NCBI RefSeq assembly: GCF_014201875.1
Contig: NZ_JACHFL010000001.1
Location: 620,001 to 684,000, forward strand
Reading direction: 5' to 3'
Origin: Deinococcus humi
GTDB lineage: Bacteria > Deinococcota > Deinococci > Deinococcales > Deinococcaceae
DNA length: 64,000 nt
Made by a program: the position numbers and the translations under genes. How positions within the stretch are numbered: position 1 is the stretch's first letter; every line of letters begins with the position of its first letter. Below the pieces are notes generated by a model, which was not told the DNA's origin, searched no databases, and saw only the letters and a program-made list of their open reading frames with translations. Shown one piece after another: positions 19,774 through 28,333 of the stretch.

Positions 19774-20148
19774 TTATTCCTGCGCTGGACTCACGAAGGC
19801 GGCGCTGTCGTAATAGGTGCGGAAAGCGCCCACCTTGCCGTCCTTGATCTCGATGATGCTGACGCCCCGGTACTCGATGTCGTCACCGTTCTTGAGCTTG
19901 CCGCGCGCGTTCCACTCCATCACGCCCTGACCGTCACTTTCGTGGTGGTGCGTAAATTCGCTGCGAATCTCCTGGAAGTCGCTCAGGTACGACTCCCAGA
20001 AGGCCTGCGCGCCTTCCATTCCCTGCCAGGTCTTCGTGGTCAGGTTGCTGAGGGTCACGTCCCCGGCGTGCAGGGCCACCAGCCCGGACGGGTCCTTGCT
20101 GGCTTCGGCGTTTTGCAGCGCGCTCATGAACTCTTCGGTGGTGGTCAT
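19774..20148 (-). CDS. SnoaL-like / NTF2-fold protein
   Basis: The 124-residue protein has the cone-shaped NTF2 fold signature: an N-terminal helix pair (TTEEFMSALQNAEASKDPSGLVALHAGDV) and alternating strands with YRGVSIIEIKDGKVGAFRTYYD near the end. Members are isomerases, cyclases or ligand-binding proteins; no catalytic residue pattern decides here. It is a monocistronic gene ahead of rlmB on the same strand and behind the large signalling protein. Confidence 0.78.
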   Translation of the reverse strand: MTTTEEFMSALQNAEASKDPSGLVALHAGDVTLSNLTTKTWQGMEGAQAFWESYLSDFQEIRSEFTHHHESDGQGVMEWNARGKLKNGDDIEYRGVSIIEIKDGKVGAFRTYYDSAAFVSPAQE

Positions 20149-20232
20149 ACTTCACCAGACCATCCAGCCCGCGCGCAGAGGGTGTGTCGTCTTACCATCG
20201 AAAAGTTTGGTGAAGCCGTCCGGGCGCGGTCC

Positions 20233-23031
20233 TCAACGCTCCGAGAGCCACGCCAGCAGGGCCGCCTCGGGCAGCGGTGGGCAGACCACATAGCCCTGCG
20301 CAGCGTCGCAGCCCAGTTCTCGCAGGATGTCCAGCTGCTCGCTGCGCTCCACGCCCACCGCCACCACTTTCAGCCCCAGGCGGTGCGCCAGATCAATGGT
20401 GGCCTCCACCAGCGTGACCACACGCGGGTCACCGGGCAGACGGGAGGTCAGGGTGGGGTGCAGCTTGATGGCCGTCAGGGGAAAGCGGGTCAGGGCGCTC
20501 AGGTTGCTGCCCACAGCGTCGCCGAAATCGTCCACGCTCAGGCGCGCGCCGTGGCTGCGGAGCTGCTCCAGCAGGCCCAGCGTTTCCTCGCTGTTGTCCA
20601 GCAGGCTCCCTGCCGTGACCTCGATATCCGGGGCACCCTGGGCGCTCAGCAGCGGCAGCAGGCGGCGCAGGCCCTCGCTGCGGCGCAGCTCCTCCAGACT
20701 CAGGTTGACGCTGACCTGCCACCCCGGCAGCGCGGCCCCACATTCGGCGCGCACGCGCGCACGACTGGCCAGGGCTTCCTCGACCACCCACTCGCCGATG
20801 CGGGTGATCAGGTCGCTGCGGCCCGCCACCTCCAGAAAGCTCTGGGGCAGCAGCAGACCGAGTTCGGGGTGCTGCCAGCGCAACAGCGACTCCGCGCCCA
20901 GCGGCCGGCCCGTTCTCAGGTCCAGGACCGGCTGGTACAGCAACGTGAATTCGTGGGCCGTGAGTGCGCCGCGCAGGTCCTCTTCCAGCGCGTAGGAGTT
21001 GCGGACCCCGGCGCGCAGGGCCGGCGTATAGAAGCCGAGGCCGCTCCGGCCCTGCTGCCGGGCGTGGCGCACGGCGATCTCGGCGTTCGAGATGGTGTCC
21101 TCGGTCCCGCCGTCCAGCGGGGCCACCCCCAACGCGAAGGTCAACAGCGTCTCGCGCGGGCCGCAGCGCAGCGGAACGCTCAGCGAGCGCTGCACGGCTT
21201 CCAGCGCCTCGTGGATGTCCAGTCCCGGCAGCAACGCGGCGAAGGTGCCCCCTTCCAGCCGGGCCGCGCTGCCCTGCCCCTGCCCCAGTCCGGCCATCAG
21301 ATCGTTCAGGCGGGCGGCCAGACCAATCAGCAGGCGGTCACAGGCCACCCGACCCAGCGCCGTGTTCAGGGCACTGAAGCCGTCGATGTTCAAGCAGACC
21401 AGGGCGCCGGCTGCCCCCTGCCCGGTCTCCAGCGCCGCCAGATCCTCGCGCAGGCCCACGCGGTTGCGCAGTCCGGTCAATGAGTCGTGGCGGGCGTCGT
21501 GGTGCATCTTGGCCTCGGCGCGGCGCAGCACAGTCACGTCGCGCAGCGTCAGCAGCAGACCGCCCGTCGGCGCGCTGCCCCGGTGCCCCGATTCCCTGTG
21601 ACTCCCCTCTGGCCCAACAGGCGTCATGCGCAGTTCCATGTGACGCAGTGAGTGGCCGGGCAGGGCCAGCAGGACCTCGCGGCGCGACGGCACCGGTGAC
21701 GGCAGGGTGCGCCAGTCGGGCAGGGGTAGCGGTTGCCCGTCCGGCGAGAAAACCTTGACCCCCAGTTCGCCCAGCACACGCATCAGCCCCAGGCCCACCA
21801 GGCGTGCGGCCTCGACGCCCAGCAATGCGGCGGCGCGGTCATTGATCAGTTGCGCCCGGCCAGCGGCGTCCACCAGCACAGCGGCATCCTCGGAGAGGGC
21901 CAGCATCTGCGAGATCAGTCCCAGTGGGGCCGCGGCGCCCACCGACGCGCCCACACTCTCGGCCACCAGGAGCCCGCTCTCCGACGAGCGGCGCACAGTG
22001 AGGGTCAGCAGTTCGCCGGTCGCCAGTTTGACGTCAGCCTGCGCCACACTGCCCCCCGCAGCCAGCCGCACCAGATTGCGGACCGCTGCCGAGGGGGCGC
22101 CCTCAAAGCCAGACCAGGCCCACAGCGGCGCGCCCGTGATCACCGGGAGCGGCTGTCCGGGCAGGTGGGGGGCCAGTTCGCTCAGGCCGGGACTGGCATG
22201 CAGCACGGTGCCGTCCTCGGTCAGCAGCGCGGCGGGCGTACGGGTGTCCAACAGCGCCGAGACCCGCGCGGCCCGCTCGTACTCGCCGCTCACGTCCTGC
22301 AGGGTCACCATCACGCCTGCGCCCCAGCCGCCCAGGTAAGGCCGCGCCTCGCCGCGGATCCAGCGCGGAAGGCCCGTGATTTGATCGGCCCCGGCCAGCC
22401 GCTCGTCGGGCAGCCTTACCGACCGGCCCGCCACAGCACCCTCCAGCGCCAGCAGCAACGCGGGATGTCCGGGCAGCACCTCTGCCACCGTGCGCCCCAG
22501 CACCCCGGCGTCATTCAGGTCCAGCAGTTCCAGAAATGGACGGCTGACCCGCCGGAACACCAGCTCAGGGGTCAGCCAGGCCGTGGCCACCGGCAACTGC
22601 GTGACCAGCACCTCGGCTTCTCGTCCTGCCCCGTCCGGGCGCGAGGCCGCCAGCAGCATGGTCAGCACCTCTACCGCCGTGGACGACACCGGTCCCGCGT
22701 CGCTCCACAGCAGCCCCAGCAACTCGCCGTCGCGTGAGAGCCAGGTCATCTCGCCGCCCTCCAGCCATTCCTCGGGCGGCTCCAGCTCCGGTCCGCACTG
22801 TTCAAGGGTATCTCCCTCCAACCGCAGCACCGCTCCTCCCACCCGCGCCAGCAACGCCGCTTCCGGCGCGTGGGCACGCAGCAGATCGCTCAGCGCCGTG
22901 TACAGCGCCGCGCTGGGTTGACCGGCAGGCGCCGGAACGGTGCTGGTGTGGGGGGTGGACGTGCGAACGGTGCGCTTCCCGGCCAGATGGTCCGGGGCGG
23001 CACGCTTGGATTTGGACAGGGAAGGGGTCAC
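20233..23031 (-). CDS. PAS-GGDEF-EAL protein with degenerate catalytic motifs
   Basis: The 932-residue protein has PAS-like sensor repeats (about 140-490), a GGDEF domain (about 510-660, starting DARHDSLTGLRNR) and an EAL domain (about 675-925). The GGDEF signature reads EGGTF, so diguanylate cyclase activity is unlikely. EAL reads ESL, with the later metal-binding Glu-Ser of the ELTES loop replaced by VTAG and the Asp of the LKID motif by His (IKLHP). DDFG and VNLS survive. It is therefore more likely a c-di-GMP or GTP receptor than an active enzyme. It begins with GTG behind a GAGGT Shine-Dalgarno and has no membrane segment. Confidence 0.88.
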   Translation of the reverse strand: MTPSLSKSKRAAPDHLAGKRTVRTSTPHTSTVPAPAGQPSAALYTALSDLLRAHAPEAALLARVGGAVLRLEGDTLEQCGPELEPPEEWLEGGEMTWLSRDGELLGLLWSDAGPVSSTAVEVLTMLLAASRPDGAGREAEVLVTQLPVATAWLTPELVFRRVSRPFLELLDLNDAGVLGRTVAEVLPGHPALLLALEGAVAGRSVRLPDERLAGADQITGLPRWIRGEARPYLGGWGAGVMVTLQDVSGEYERAARVSALLDTRTPAALLTEDGTVLHASPGLSELAPHLPGQPLPVITGAPLWAWSGFEGAPSAAVRNLVRLAAGGSVAQADVKLATGELLTLTVRRSSESGLLVAESVGASVGAAAPLGLISQMLALSEDAAVLVDAAGRAQLINDRAAALLGVEAARLVGLGLMRVLGELGVKVFSPDGQPLPLPDWRTLPSPVPSRREVLLALPGHSLRHMELRMTPVGPEGSHRESGHRGSAPTGGLLLTLRDVTVLRRAEAKMHHDARHDSLTGLRNRVGLREDLAALETGQGAAGALVCLNIDGFSALNTALGRVACDRLLIGLAARLNDLMAGLGQGQGSAARLEGGTFAALLPGLDIHEALEAVQRSLSVPLRCGPRETLLTFALGVAPLDGGTEDTISNAEIAVRHARQQGRSGLGFYTPALRAGVRNSYALEEDLRGALTAHEFTLLYQPVLDLRTGRPLGAESLLRWQHPELGLLLPQSFLEVAGRSDLITRIGEWVVEEALASRARVRAECGAALPGWQVSVNLSLEELRRSEGLRRLLPLLSAQGAPDIEVTAGSLLDNSEETLGLLEQLRSHGARLSVDDFGDAVGSNLSALTRFPLTAIKLHPTLTSRLPGDPRVVTLVEATIDLAHRLGLKVVAVGVERSEQLDILRELGCDAAQGYVVCPPLPEAALLAWLSER

Positions 23032-23558
23032 GCTGAAGTTACCTCGCGTCCACAGACGCTGATGAATGTTCGGTCCCGTGAGGAAAACACAACAGGGCGA
23101 GGGGTGAGTGGAGGGAAGCGGTCATGCGGCGCCGAGGCGTGGTCAGGCTCTCTGGAGAAAACGCAGGTACCCGGCAGAGAACAGCAGGCCCAAGAGGGCG
23201 GCCAGCACGGGTTCAAAGACAGCAGGTGATCGGCACCTGCGGGTCATCGTGACACCCGAACTCTTACCTCAATCATTCAAGAACGCGCTTTAGGCACGTC
23301 TGGCGCTGACCCGGCGTCCATTTGAACGGCTCTCCTCTTCTCCACCGCCGACACAGCCCTTCACGGTGGACCGGAGCGCCGCGGCAGGACAGGGGGAGAC
23401 CAAGTCGCCAGGAACGGCGGCGGGCAGTTGGACGCGCGCCTAGAGAACAATTGCCACCCTGAGGTGGGCATCTGGTGGAAACAGCCCTAAGAACACCAAC
23501 GAGGCCAGGGGCGCGCGCCCCTGGCCCCGAATATTCAGTGTTGTCTGGCAGGGAAAGG
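23032..23558. other. Intergenic region, about 0.5 kb
   Basis: No gene is supported here; the short frames have unlikely residue composition. The main feature is the perfect 24-bp palindrome at 23503-23526. The upstream side carries the 5' leader of the PAS-GGDEF-EAL gene. Confidence 0.5.
23503..23526. repeat. Perfect 24-bp palindrome
   Basis: The half-site GGCCAGGGGCGC is followed immediately by its exact reverse complement, without a loop. GAATATTC, itself palindromic, follows two bases later. No U-tract flanks it on either strand, so it is not an obvious terminator. Confidence 0.75.
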
Positions 23559-23573
23559 ACCCCCAGCGGGGGT
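23559..23573 (-). terminator. Short hairpin after the 145-residue protein gene
   Basis: ACCCCC-GCU-GGGGGU followed by CCUUUCC lies six bases after the stop codon at 23579; a possible weak terminator. Confidence 0.45.
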
Positions 23574-23578
23574 GGGGA

Positions 23579-24016
23579 TCAATTCTGCCAGGCAGCCTCT
23601 TTCCAGGCGGCGGGCCACACAAGGTAGATGCCCGGGTCGCTGGGGTTGCTGGCCGCCAGCAACCGTTTGATCTCAGCGGTTTCCGGCTCATCGATCACCC
23701 GCGTGAAATCGGAGACGTTCATGACTGTCTCGCGCACCGGCCAATCGTGGGCCTGCGCCCAGCGCACCAGTTGCTCCAGCGCCTCCATGCCCGCTGGCCC
23801 GAAACGCGGCCCAAACGCCTGGGCCGCCACCGTCACCATCGGCCCCACGACCAGCACTGCCGCGTAGCCCGCACGGTCGCGGTCTCCCTGCCGGTCGGTC
23901 ACCAGGATCAAACGGCCCGCCGCGGCCCCCGAACTGTGCTGTTCCAGAGTGGCCATGACGGCATTCAGGGTCTCGTGCGGCGCTCCGGGCACGCCCAGCG
24001 GGTCGGCAATCTGCAT
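23579..24016 (-). CDS. Hypothetical protein, 145 residues
   Basis: I do not recognise a family. The soluble protein has an N-terminal helix (HETLNAVMATLEQHS), a strand-rich centre (GRLILVTDRQGDRDRAGYAAVLVVG) and a helix EALEQLVRWAQAHDW, and ends with VWPAAWKEAAWQN. It looks like a compact alpha/beta domain, and the central Asp/Arg-rich turn could bind a ligand. The start at 24016 follows a TACACT -10 by six bases; the longer frame from 24058 would include the promoter. Confidence 0.7.
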   Translation of the reverse strand: MQIADPLGVPGAPHETLNAVMATLEQHSSGAAAGRLILVTDRQGDRDRAGYAAVLVVGPMVTVAAQAFGPRFGPAGMEALEQLVRWAQAHDWPVRETVMNVSDFTRVIDEPETAEIKRLLAASNPSDPGIYLVWPAAWKEAAWQN

Positions 24017-24022
24017 GGGCGC

Positions 24023-24028
24023 AGTGTA
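24023..24028 (-). promoter_or_regulatory. -10 element of the 145-residue protein gene
   Basis: TACACT followed by six bases and ATG 24016. Confidence 0.6.
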
Positions 24029-24212
24029 TCCAAAACAATCATGCAGGACGTGCCCCACACAGCGGATCAGGACAAAGGGCTTTTCGACGGAATCTGGCAG
24101 TCAGCCTGGACAACAGACCTGGTCCTGAACGGCGACTGCCTGGCCTAGGAGGCTCACCGCTGCCACGGGACCCGTCTCTGCCCTGCGCCCAGTTCTTGGC
24201 CGCTGCCCTGTA

Positions 24213-24241
24213 TTGCAAGGCCGTCTGGTGCGTGCTACAGT
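24213..24241 (+). promoter_or_regulatory. tRNA-Ala promoter
   Basis: TTGCAA (24213-24218), a 17-bp spacer and TACAGT (24236-24241) precede the tRNA by 27 bases. Confidence 0.7.
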
Positions 24242-24268
24242 CCTTCTCGCCCTTGGTTCACGTGGTGT

Positions 24269-24344
<76 letters not shown>

Positions 24345-24349
24345 CAGAA

Positions 24350-24378
24350 AGCCTGTCGATGACAGGCTTTTTCTTTTT
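24350..24378 (+). terminator. tRNA-Ala terminator
   Basis: AGCCTGTC-GAT-GACAGGCT forms an 8-bp stem followed by TTTTCTTTTT, starting six bases after the tRNA. Confidence 0.92.
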
Positions 24379-24490
24379 GTCAAAAAGCCATCTGGACCTG
24401 AAACGCTGCCCCCTTGCGCAGGGGTTACTCCAGGACCTGTCATCCTGTCACGCAAGCGGATGCGGGGAACAGCCTGAACTGCGGCCTAAG

Positions 24491-24538
24491 CGAAAGAGGC
24501 AGAGGCCGACGTCTTCGGTCCCTGCCTCAAGAATTTCA
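24491..24538 (-). terminator. Terminator of the peptidase/ABC operon
   Basis: On the minus strand GAGGCAG pairs with CTGCCTC and an inner CCGA pairs with TCGG, with one mismatch between; UUUCGCUU follows. It lies about 45 bases after the stop of the last operon gene. Confidence 0.7.
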
Positions 24539-24581
24539 GGAAATCACAGCGGACGGGTCACCGCTCTCCCTTAACCGGGCT

Positions 24582-26123
24582 TCAGCGTTTGAGCCAGGCC
24601 GTACGCAACCCGATGTAACTGGTGTTCGGAAAGTGCGCGTAGCCCTGGACGGCCTTACGCGCTGCCTCGTACTGGGTGCTGGAGTACAGGAATACCATCG
24701 GCGAAAGGTCCACCAGACGCTTCTGCACGTCCACATACAGCTTCTTGCGGGCCGCCGGATCGGCCACCTGCCGACCCTGGTCCAGCCATTTATCAATGGT
24801 GGCGTCCTTGAAATTGGTCAGGTTGCCGCCCGAATCGGAGGCGAACGGCGTGTACAGGTAGTCGTCCGGGTCGCCCTGACCGCTCTCGCCCAGGATGGTA
24901 GCGGTGTATTTCTTGGCCAGGATATCGGGCAGGTACACGCTCCATTCCAGGGCGTTGATGTTGACCTTGATGCCCAGCGGCGCGAGCTGGGCCTGAATGA
25001 TCTCGGCGGGGACGCGCAGGAAGTCGTAGGTGCTGGTCACCTTGAGGTCCAGGGTGAAGCCGTTCGGGTAGCCCGCCTCCTTCAGCAGGGCGCGAGCCTT
25101 GTCGAGATTGGGCTTGCCGTAGCTGGCATCCGGCGCGGCGTAGTAGTTGCCGTCCGGGAACACCGTGCCGGGTGAGGGCAGTCCGCCCACGCCCAGCAGC
25201 GCCACATCCACGATTTCCTGGTTGTTGAGGGCGTAGGCGATGGCGCGGCGCACCTTGGGATTGTCCAGTGGTTTTTGCGCCACATTGAAGAACAGCGCGC
25301 GGTAGTTGGCGGCCGGGCCACCCAGGACGTTCACGTTGGGATCTGCCTTGAGGGTCTGGATCGAGGTGGACGGCACGTACTCGATCCAGTCCACATTGCC
25401 TGTGCGCAGCGCAGTCACGCGCGCCGTGGGGTCCGGCAGGTACGAGTAGGTGATGCCGTCGAGGTACGGCAGCCTGTTCCCCTTGGCGTCCTTGCCCCAG
25501 AAGTTGGGGTTCTTCTTGAGCACCATGCGGGTCTGCGGCACATACTCCACGAACGAGAAGGGGCCGGTGCCGACAGGTTTGGTGTTCAGCGTGGCCGCCG
25601 CTTCCTTGGGCACGATCACGTTTAGTGAGAAGGCCAGTTTGCTCAGCAGTGGCGAGAAGGGCTTGCTCAGCGTGATGACGGCGGTGGTCTTGTTCGGTGC
25701 GGCCACGCTCTTGACCAGTTCGAAATCCCCGCTGCGAGGGGACTTGGTCGCCGGAGCTTTGATACGGTTGATCGAGTACACCACGTCGCTGGCCTCGAAG
25801 GCGCGTCCGTTGTGGAATTTCACGTCGCTGCGCAGGGTGAAGGTCCAGGTCAGCCCGTCCTTGCTGGTGGTCCACTTGGTGGCCAGCGAAGGCACGATCT
25901 TGCCGCTGGGATCGAAGGCCACCAGGGTGTCGTAGACGTTCTCCAGCTGGTTGCGCGTGGAGGTCGCCTGGGTGACGTGCGGATCGAGGCCCACGGGATC
26001 GGCCTGCATCCCCGCGCGCAGGACCCCCCCGGCGGTCTGGGCCTGGGCCGGGGTGGCCGCGCCAGCGAGCAGGAGCAGCGTGCTGAGACCGAGCATACGG
26101 ACGGTGCGCTTGTTCGTGGACAT
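24582..26123 (-). CDS. ABC transporter substrate-binding protein, family 5 (peptide type), copy 1
   Basis: A 513-residue secreted receptor of the DppA/OppA class, which typically binds di- or oligopeptides or related compounds. The signal peptide ends at ATPAQAQ (about residue 29). The family-5 signature region is visible as LATKWTTSKDGLTWTFTLRSDVKFHNG. No lipobox Cys is present. The start follows AGGAGG by five bases. It is the last of 13 genes in a minus-strand operon and probably serves the permease pair just upstream. Confidence 0.9.
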   Translation of the reverse strand: MSTNKRTVRMLGLSTLLLLAGAATPAQAQTAGGVLRAGMQADPVGLDPHVTQATSTRNQLENVYDTLVAFDPSGKIVPSLATKWTTSKDGLTWTFTLRSDVKFHNGRAFEASDVVYSINRIKAPATKSPRSGDFELVKSVAAPNKTTAVITLSKPFSPLLSKLAFSLNVIVPKEAAATLNTKPVGTGPFSFVEYVPQTRMVLKKNPNFWGKDAKGNRLPYLDGITYSYLPDPTARVTALRTGNVDWIEYVPSTSIQTLKADPNVNVLGGPAANYRALFFNVAQKPLDNPKVRRAIAYALNNQEIVDVALLGVGGLPSPGTVFPDGNYYAAPDASYGKPNLDKARALLKEAGYPNGFTLDLKVTSTYDFLRVPAEIIQAQLAPLGIKVNINALEWSVYLPDILAKKYTATILGESGQGDPDDYLYTPFASDSGGNLTNFKDATIDKWLDQGRQVADPAARKKLYVDVQKRLVDLSPMVFLYSSTQYEAARKAVQGYAHFPNTSYIGLRTAWLKR

Positions 26124-26165
26124 AGGGTCCTCCTGTGGGGGACGTGCGGGGAGTGTAAACAGATT

Positions 26166-27041
26166 CTAACGGCCCAGCCGGGGGTCGAGGGCGTCACGCA
26201 GGGCGTCACCGAGAAGATTGAAGCCCAGCACTGTGACCATGATGGCCAGTCCCGGCGCCACCGAGATCCACGCATTGGTTTCCAGAAATGGGCGCCCGTC
26301 GGCGATCATCTGACCCCAGGCGGGGGCGGGCGGCTGGGTGCCCAGGCCCAGGAAACTCAGGGCCGCCTCGCCGAGGATGGCGTAGGCCAGCCGCAGCGTG
26401 ACCTCCACCATCACCGGCCCCAGCGAATTGGGCAGCACGTGCCGCCACAGCAGACGGGTGTCGGACGCGCCCAGCGCGGTGCTGGCCTCCACGAACATGG
26501 CCTCGCGGCTGCGCAACACGGCAGCCCGCACCACCCGCGCAAAGGGGGCGGTGAAGGCCACCGCGATCGCCAGCGTCAGGTTCCAGAAGCCGCCGCCCAG
26601 GAAGGCCAGCAGGGCGATGGCCAGCAGAATGGCCGGGAAGGCCAGCAGAATGTCGGTCAGGCGCATGATCAGGGTGTCCACCCATTTCAGGTAGAACCCC
26701 GCCAGCGCGCCCAGCAGCCCGCCGACGATCAGCGCGAAGGCCACGCTCAGGACACTCACCGACAGGCTGATGCGGCTGCCGTAGATCACCCGCGACAGCA
26801 GATCGCGCCCGTACAGGTCGGTGCCCAGCCAGTGCCGCGCCGACGGCCCCTGCATGCGATCGGCGGGCAGGTACTGCACCGGGTCATACGGCGAGATCTG
26901 GGCGGCAAAGAGGGCGCAGATCACCACCAAGAGAACCAAGGCCAGCCCCACCACGCCGCTGGGCGTGCGGAAAAACAGTGTGGCGGCGCGGCGTGTCGGT
27001 GAACGCGGCAGGGCCATGGCGGGGTCTGAGGTGGCGCTCAC
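26166..27041 (-). CDS. Peptide-type ABC transporter permease, DppC-like, copy 1
   Basis: Second membrane subunit of a peptide-type importer. The 291-residue protein has the DppC N-terminal pattern (SPYDPVQYLP, HWLGTDLYGRDLLSRVIYGSR) and the EAA coupling loop VEASTALGASDTRLLWRHVLPNSLG. Five to six transmembrane segments are visible. The start is GTG 27041, overlapping the DppB stop as GTGA; the longer frame lies within the neighbouring gene. Confidence 0.92.
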   Translation of the reverse strand: MSATSDPAMALPRSPTRRAATLFFRTPSGVVGLALVLLVVICALFAAQISPYDPVQYLPADRMQGPSARHWLGTDLYGRDLLSRVIYGSRISLSVSVLSVAFALIVGGLLGALAGFYLKWVDTLIMRLTDILLAFPAILLAIALLAFLGGGFWNLTLAIAVAFTAPFARVVRAAVLRSREAMFVEASTALGASDTRLLWRHVLPNSLGPVMVEVTLRLAYAILGEAALSFLGLGTQPPAPAWGQMIADGRPFLETNAWISVAPGLAIMVTVLGFNLLGDALRDALDPRLGR

Positions 27042-27991
27042 GAGTAGCGCACCCGGCTGTCGATCACGCCGTACAGCACGTCCACCACCACGTTGACCAG
27101 CACGTAGCTCACCGCGATCCACAGCACCGCGCCCTGCACCACCGGGTAGTCGCGCAGGTTGATGCCCTCCAGTGCGAAGCGCCCGATGCCGGGCAGACCA
27201 AACAGTTGCTCGATGATCACGGCCCCGCCCAGCAGGTTGCCCACCTGCAGGCCGATCACTGTGACCACCGGAATCAGGGCGTTGCGCAGGGCGTGGCGGA
27301 CCACCACCGAGCCACTGCCTAGTCCCTTGGCGCGCGCGGTGCGAATGTAGTCCTGCGACAGCACGTCCAGCAGGCTGGCCCGCACGATCCGGGTGGTGGC
27401 GGCGGCCAGCCCGAAACTCAGGGCCAGGGCGGGCAGAAACAGGCTCCTGAGATTGCCGGTCAGCGACTCGCCGGGCGAGACGTAACCGTTGGGCGGAAAC
27501 CAGCCGAGCTTGAGGCTGAACAGCAGGATCAGCAGGATCGCCAGCCAGAACTCCGGCGCGGCCAGGCCGACGAGGACGAAGGAGCTGGAGATCAGGTCGG
27601 CGGCCTTCCCCCGCCGGAGTGCGGCCAGAATGCCCAGCGGCAGGCCCACCAGCAGGGCGAACAGCAGGGCGAGGGCAGAGAGTTCCAGCGTGACCGGAAA
27701 CCGCAGCAGCAGATCGGTGAAGACGGGCCGGTCTGTGCGGAGGCTGATGCCGAAGTCGCCGCGCAGCAGCGCCCCAAACCAGCTCAGGAACTGGGCCCAG
27801 ATCGGTTGATCGAGCCCAAACAGGCGGCGCATCTCGGCCTGCTGCGCGGCGCTGACGTTGCCCTCCAGGCCAATCAACTGCGTGACCACGTCACCGGGGA
27901 TCAGGCGCAGCAAGGTGAAGACTAGGACGCCCACTCCGAACGCGGCCAGCAGCGCCAGCAGCACGCGCCGGACCAGCCAGCCTCCGGTCAA
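27038..27991 (-). CDS. Peptide-type ABC transporter permease, DppB-like, copy 1
   Basis: First membrane subunit. The 317-residue protein opens with a transmembrane helix after MTGGWLVRR and has RLIPGDVV. The EAA loop is SQDYIRTARAKGLGSGSVVVRHALRNA, and LPGIGRFALEGINLRDYPVVQG follows near the end, all DppB features. Its ATG overlaps the stop of the cupin gene by four bases, tying the permeases to the upstream enzymes. Confidence 0.92.
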   Translation of the reverse strand: MTGGWLVRRVLLALLAAFGVGVLVFTLLRLIPGDVVTQLIGLEGNVSAAQQAEMRRLFGLDQPIWAQFLSWFGALLRGDFGISLRTDRPVFTDLLLRFPVTLELSALALLFALLVGLPLGILAALRRGKAADLISSSFVLVGLAAPEFWLAILLILLFSLKLGWFPPNGYVSPGESLTGNLRSLFLPALALSFGLAAATTRIVRASLLDVLSQDYIRTARAKGLGSGSVVVRHALRNALIPVVTVIGLQVGNLLGGAVIIEQLFGLPGIGRFALEGINLRDYPVVQGAVLWIAVSYVLVNVVVDVLYGVIDSRVRYS

Positions 27992-28272
27992 GGCTTCTCC
28001 AGCAGCACGTAACTGAGGGTCACGTCCTCCAGAATCTCGGCCTCGTGAATCTCCCCTGCCGGAATCAGGGTCACGTCGCCGCCGCGAAGCGTGTAGCTCT
28101 GCCCCCCGCTGACCGCGCGCAGCACGCCACTGTGAATGAATGAGATCTCGTCCTGCTCATGACTGCCCGGTGGCAGCACCGTTCCGGCAGGGAAACTCAG
28201 CGTGCCGACGCGGGCGGGAAGGGTCGTGAACTCTCCGACGTTGACGCTCTCGCTCAGGGTGAGCCGTTCCAT
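27988..28272 (-). CDS. Small cupin-domain protein
   Basis: A 94-residue single cupin barrel. Motif 1 is read as PPGSHEQDEISFIHSG, with His, Gln and Glu in the ligand positions, and motif 2 as PAGEIHEAE with one His, so metal binding is plausible but incomplete. It could be an isomerase, epimerase or small-molecule sensor acting on the imported compound. The start is ATG 28272 behind AGGAGG; the longer frame adds ten residues without ribosome-binding site. It sits between the M24 peptidase-like gene and the permeases. Confidence 0.8.
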   Translation of the reverse strand: MERLTLSESVNVGEFTTLPARVGTLSFPAGTVLPPGSHEQDEISFIHSGVLRAVSGGQSYTLRGGDVTLIPAGEIHEAEILEDVTLSYVLLEKP

Positions 28273-28333
28273 GCGTCCTCCTGTGTGCTTGTGCCCCTCC
28301 ACTATGGCGTCTCAGTGGGATGGCCACCAGTCC

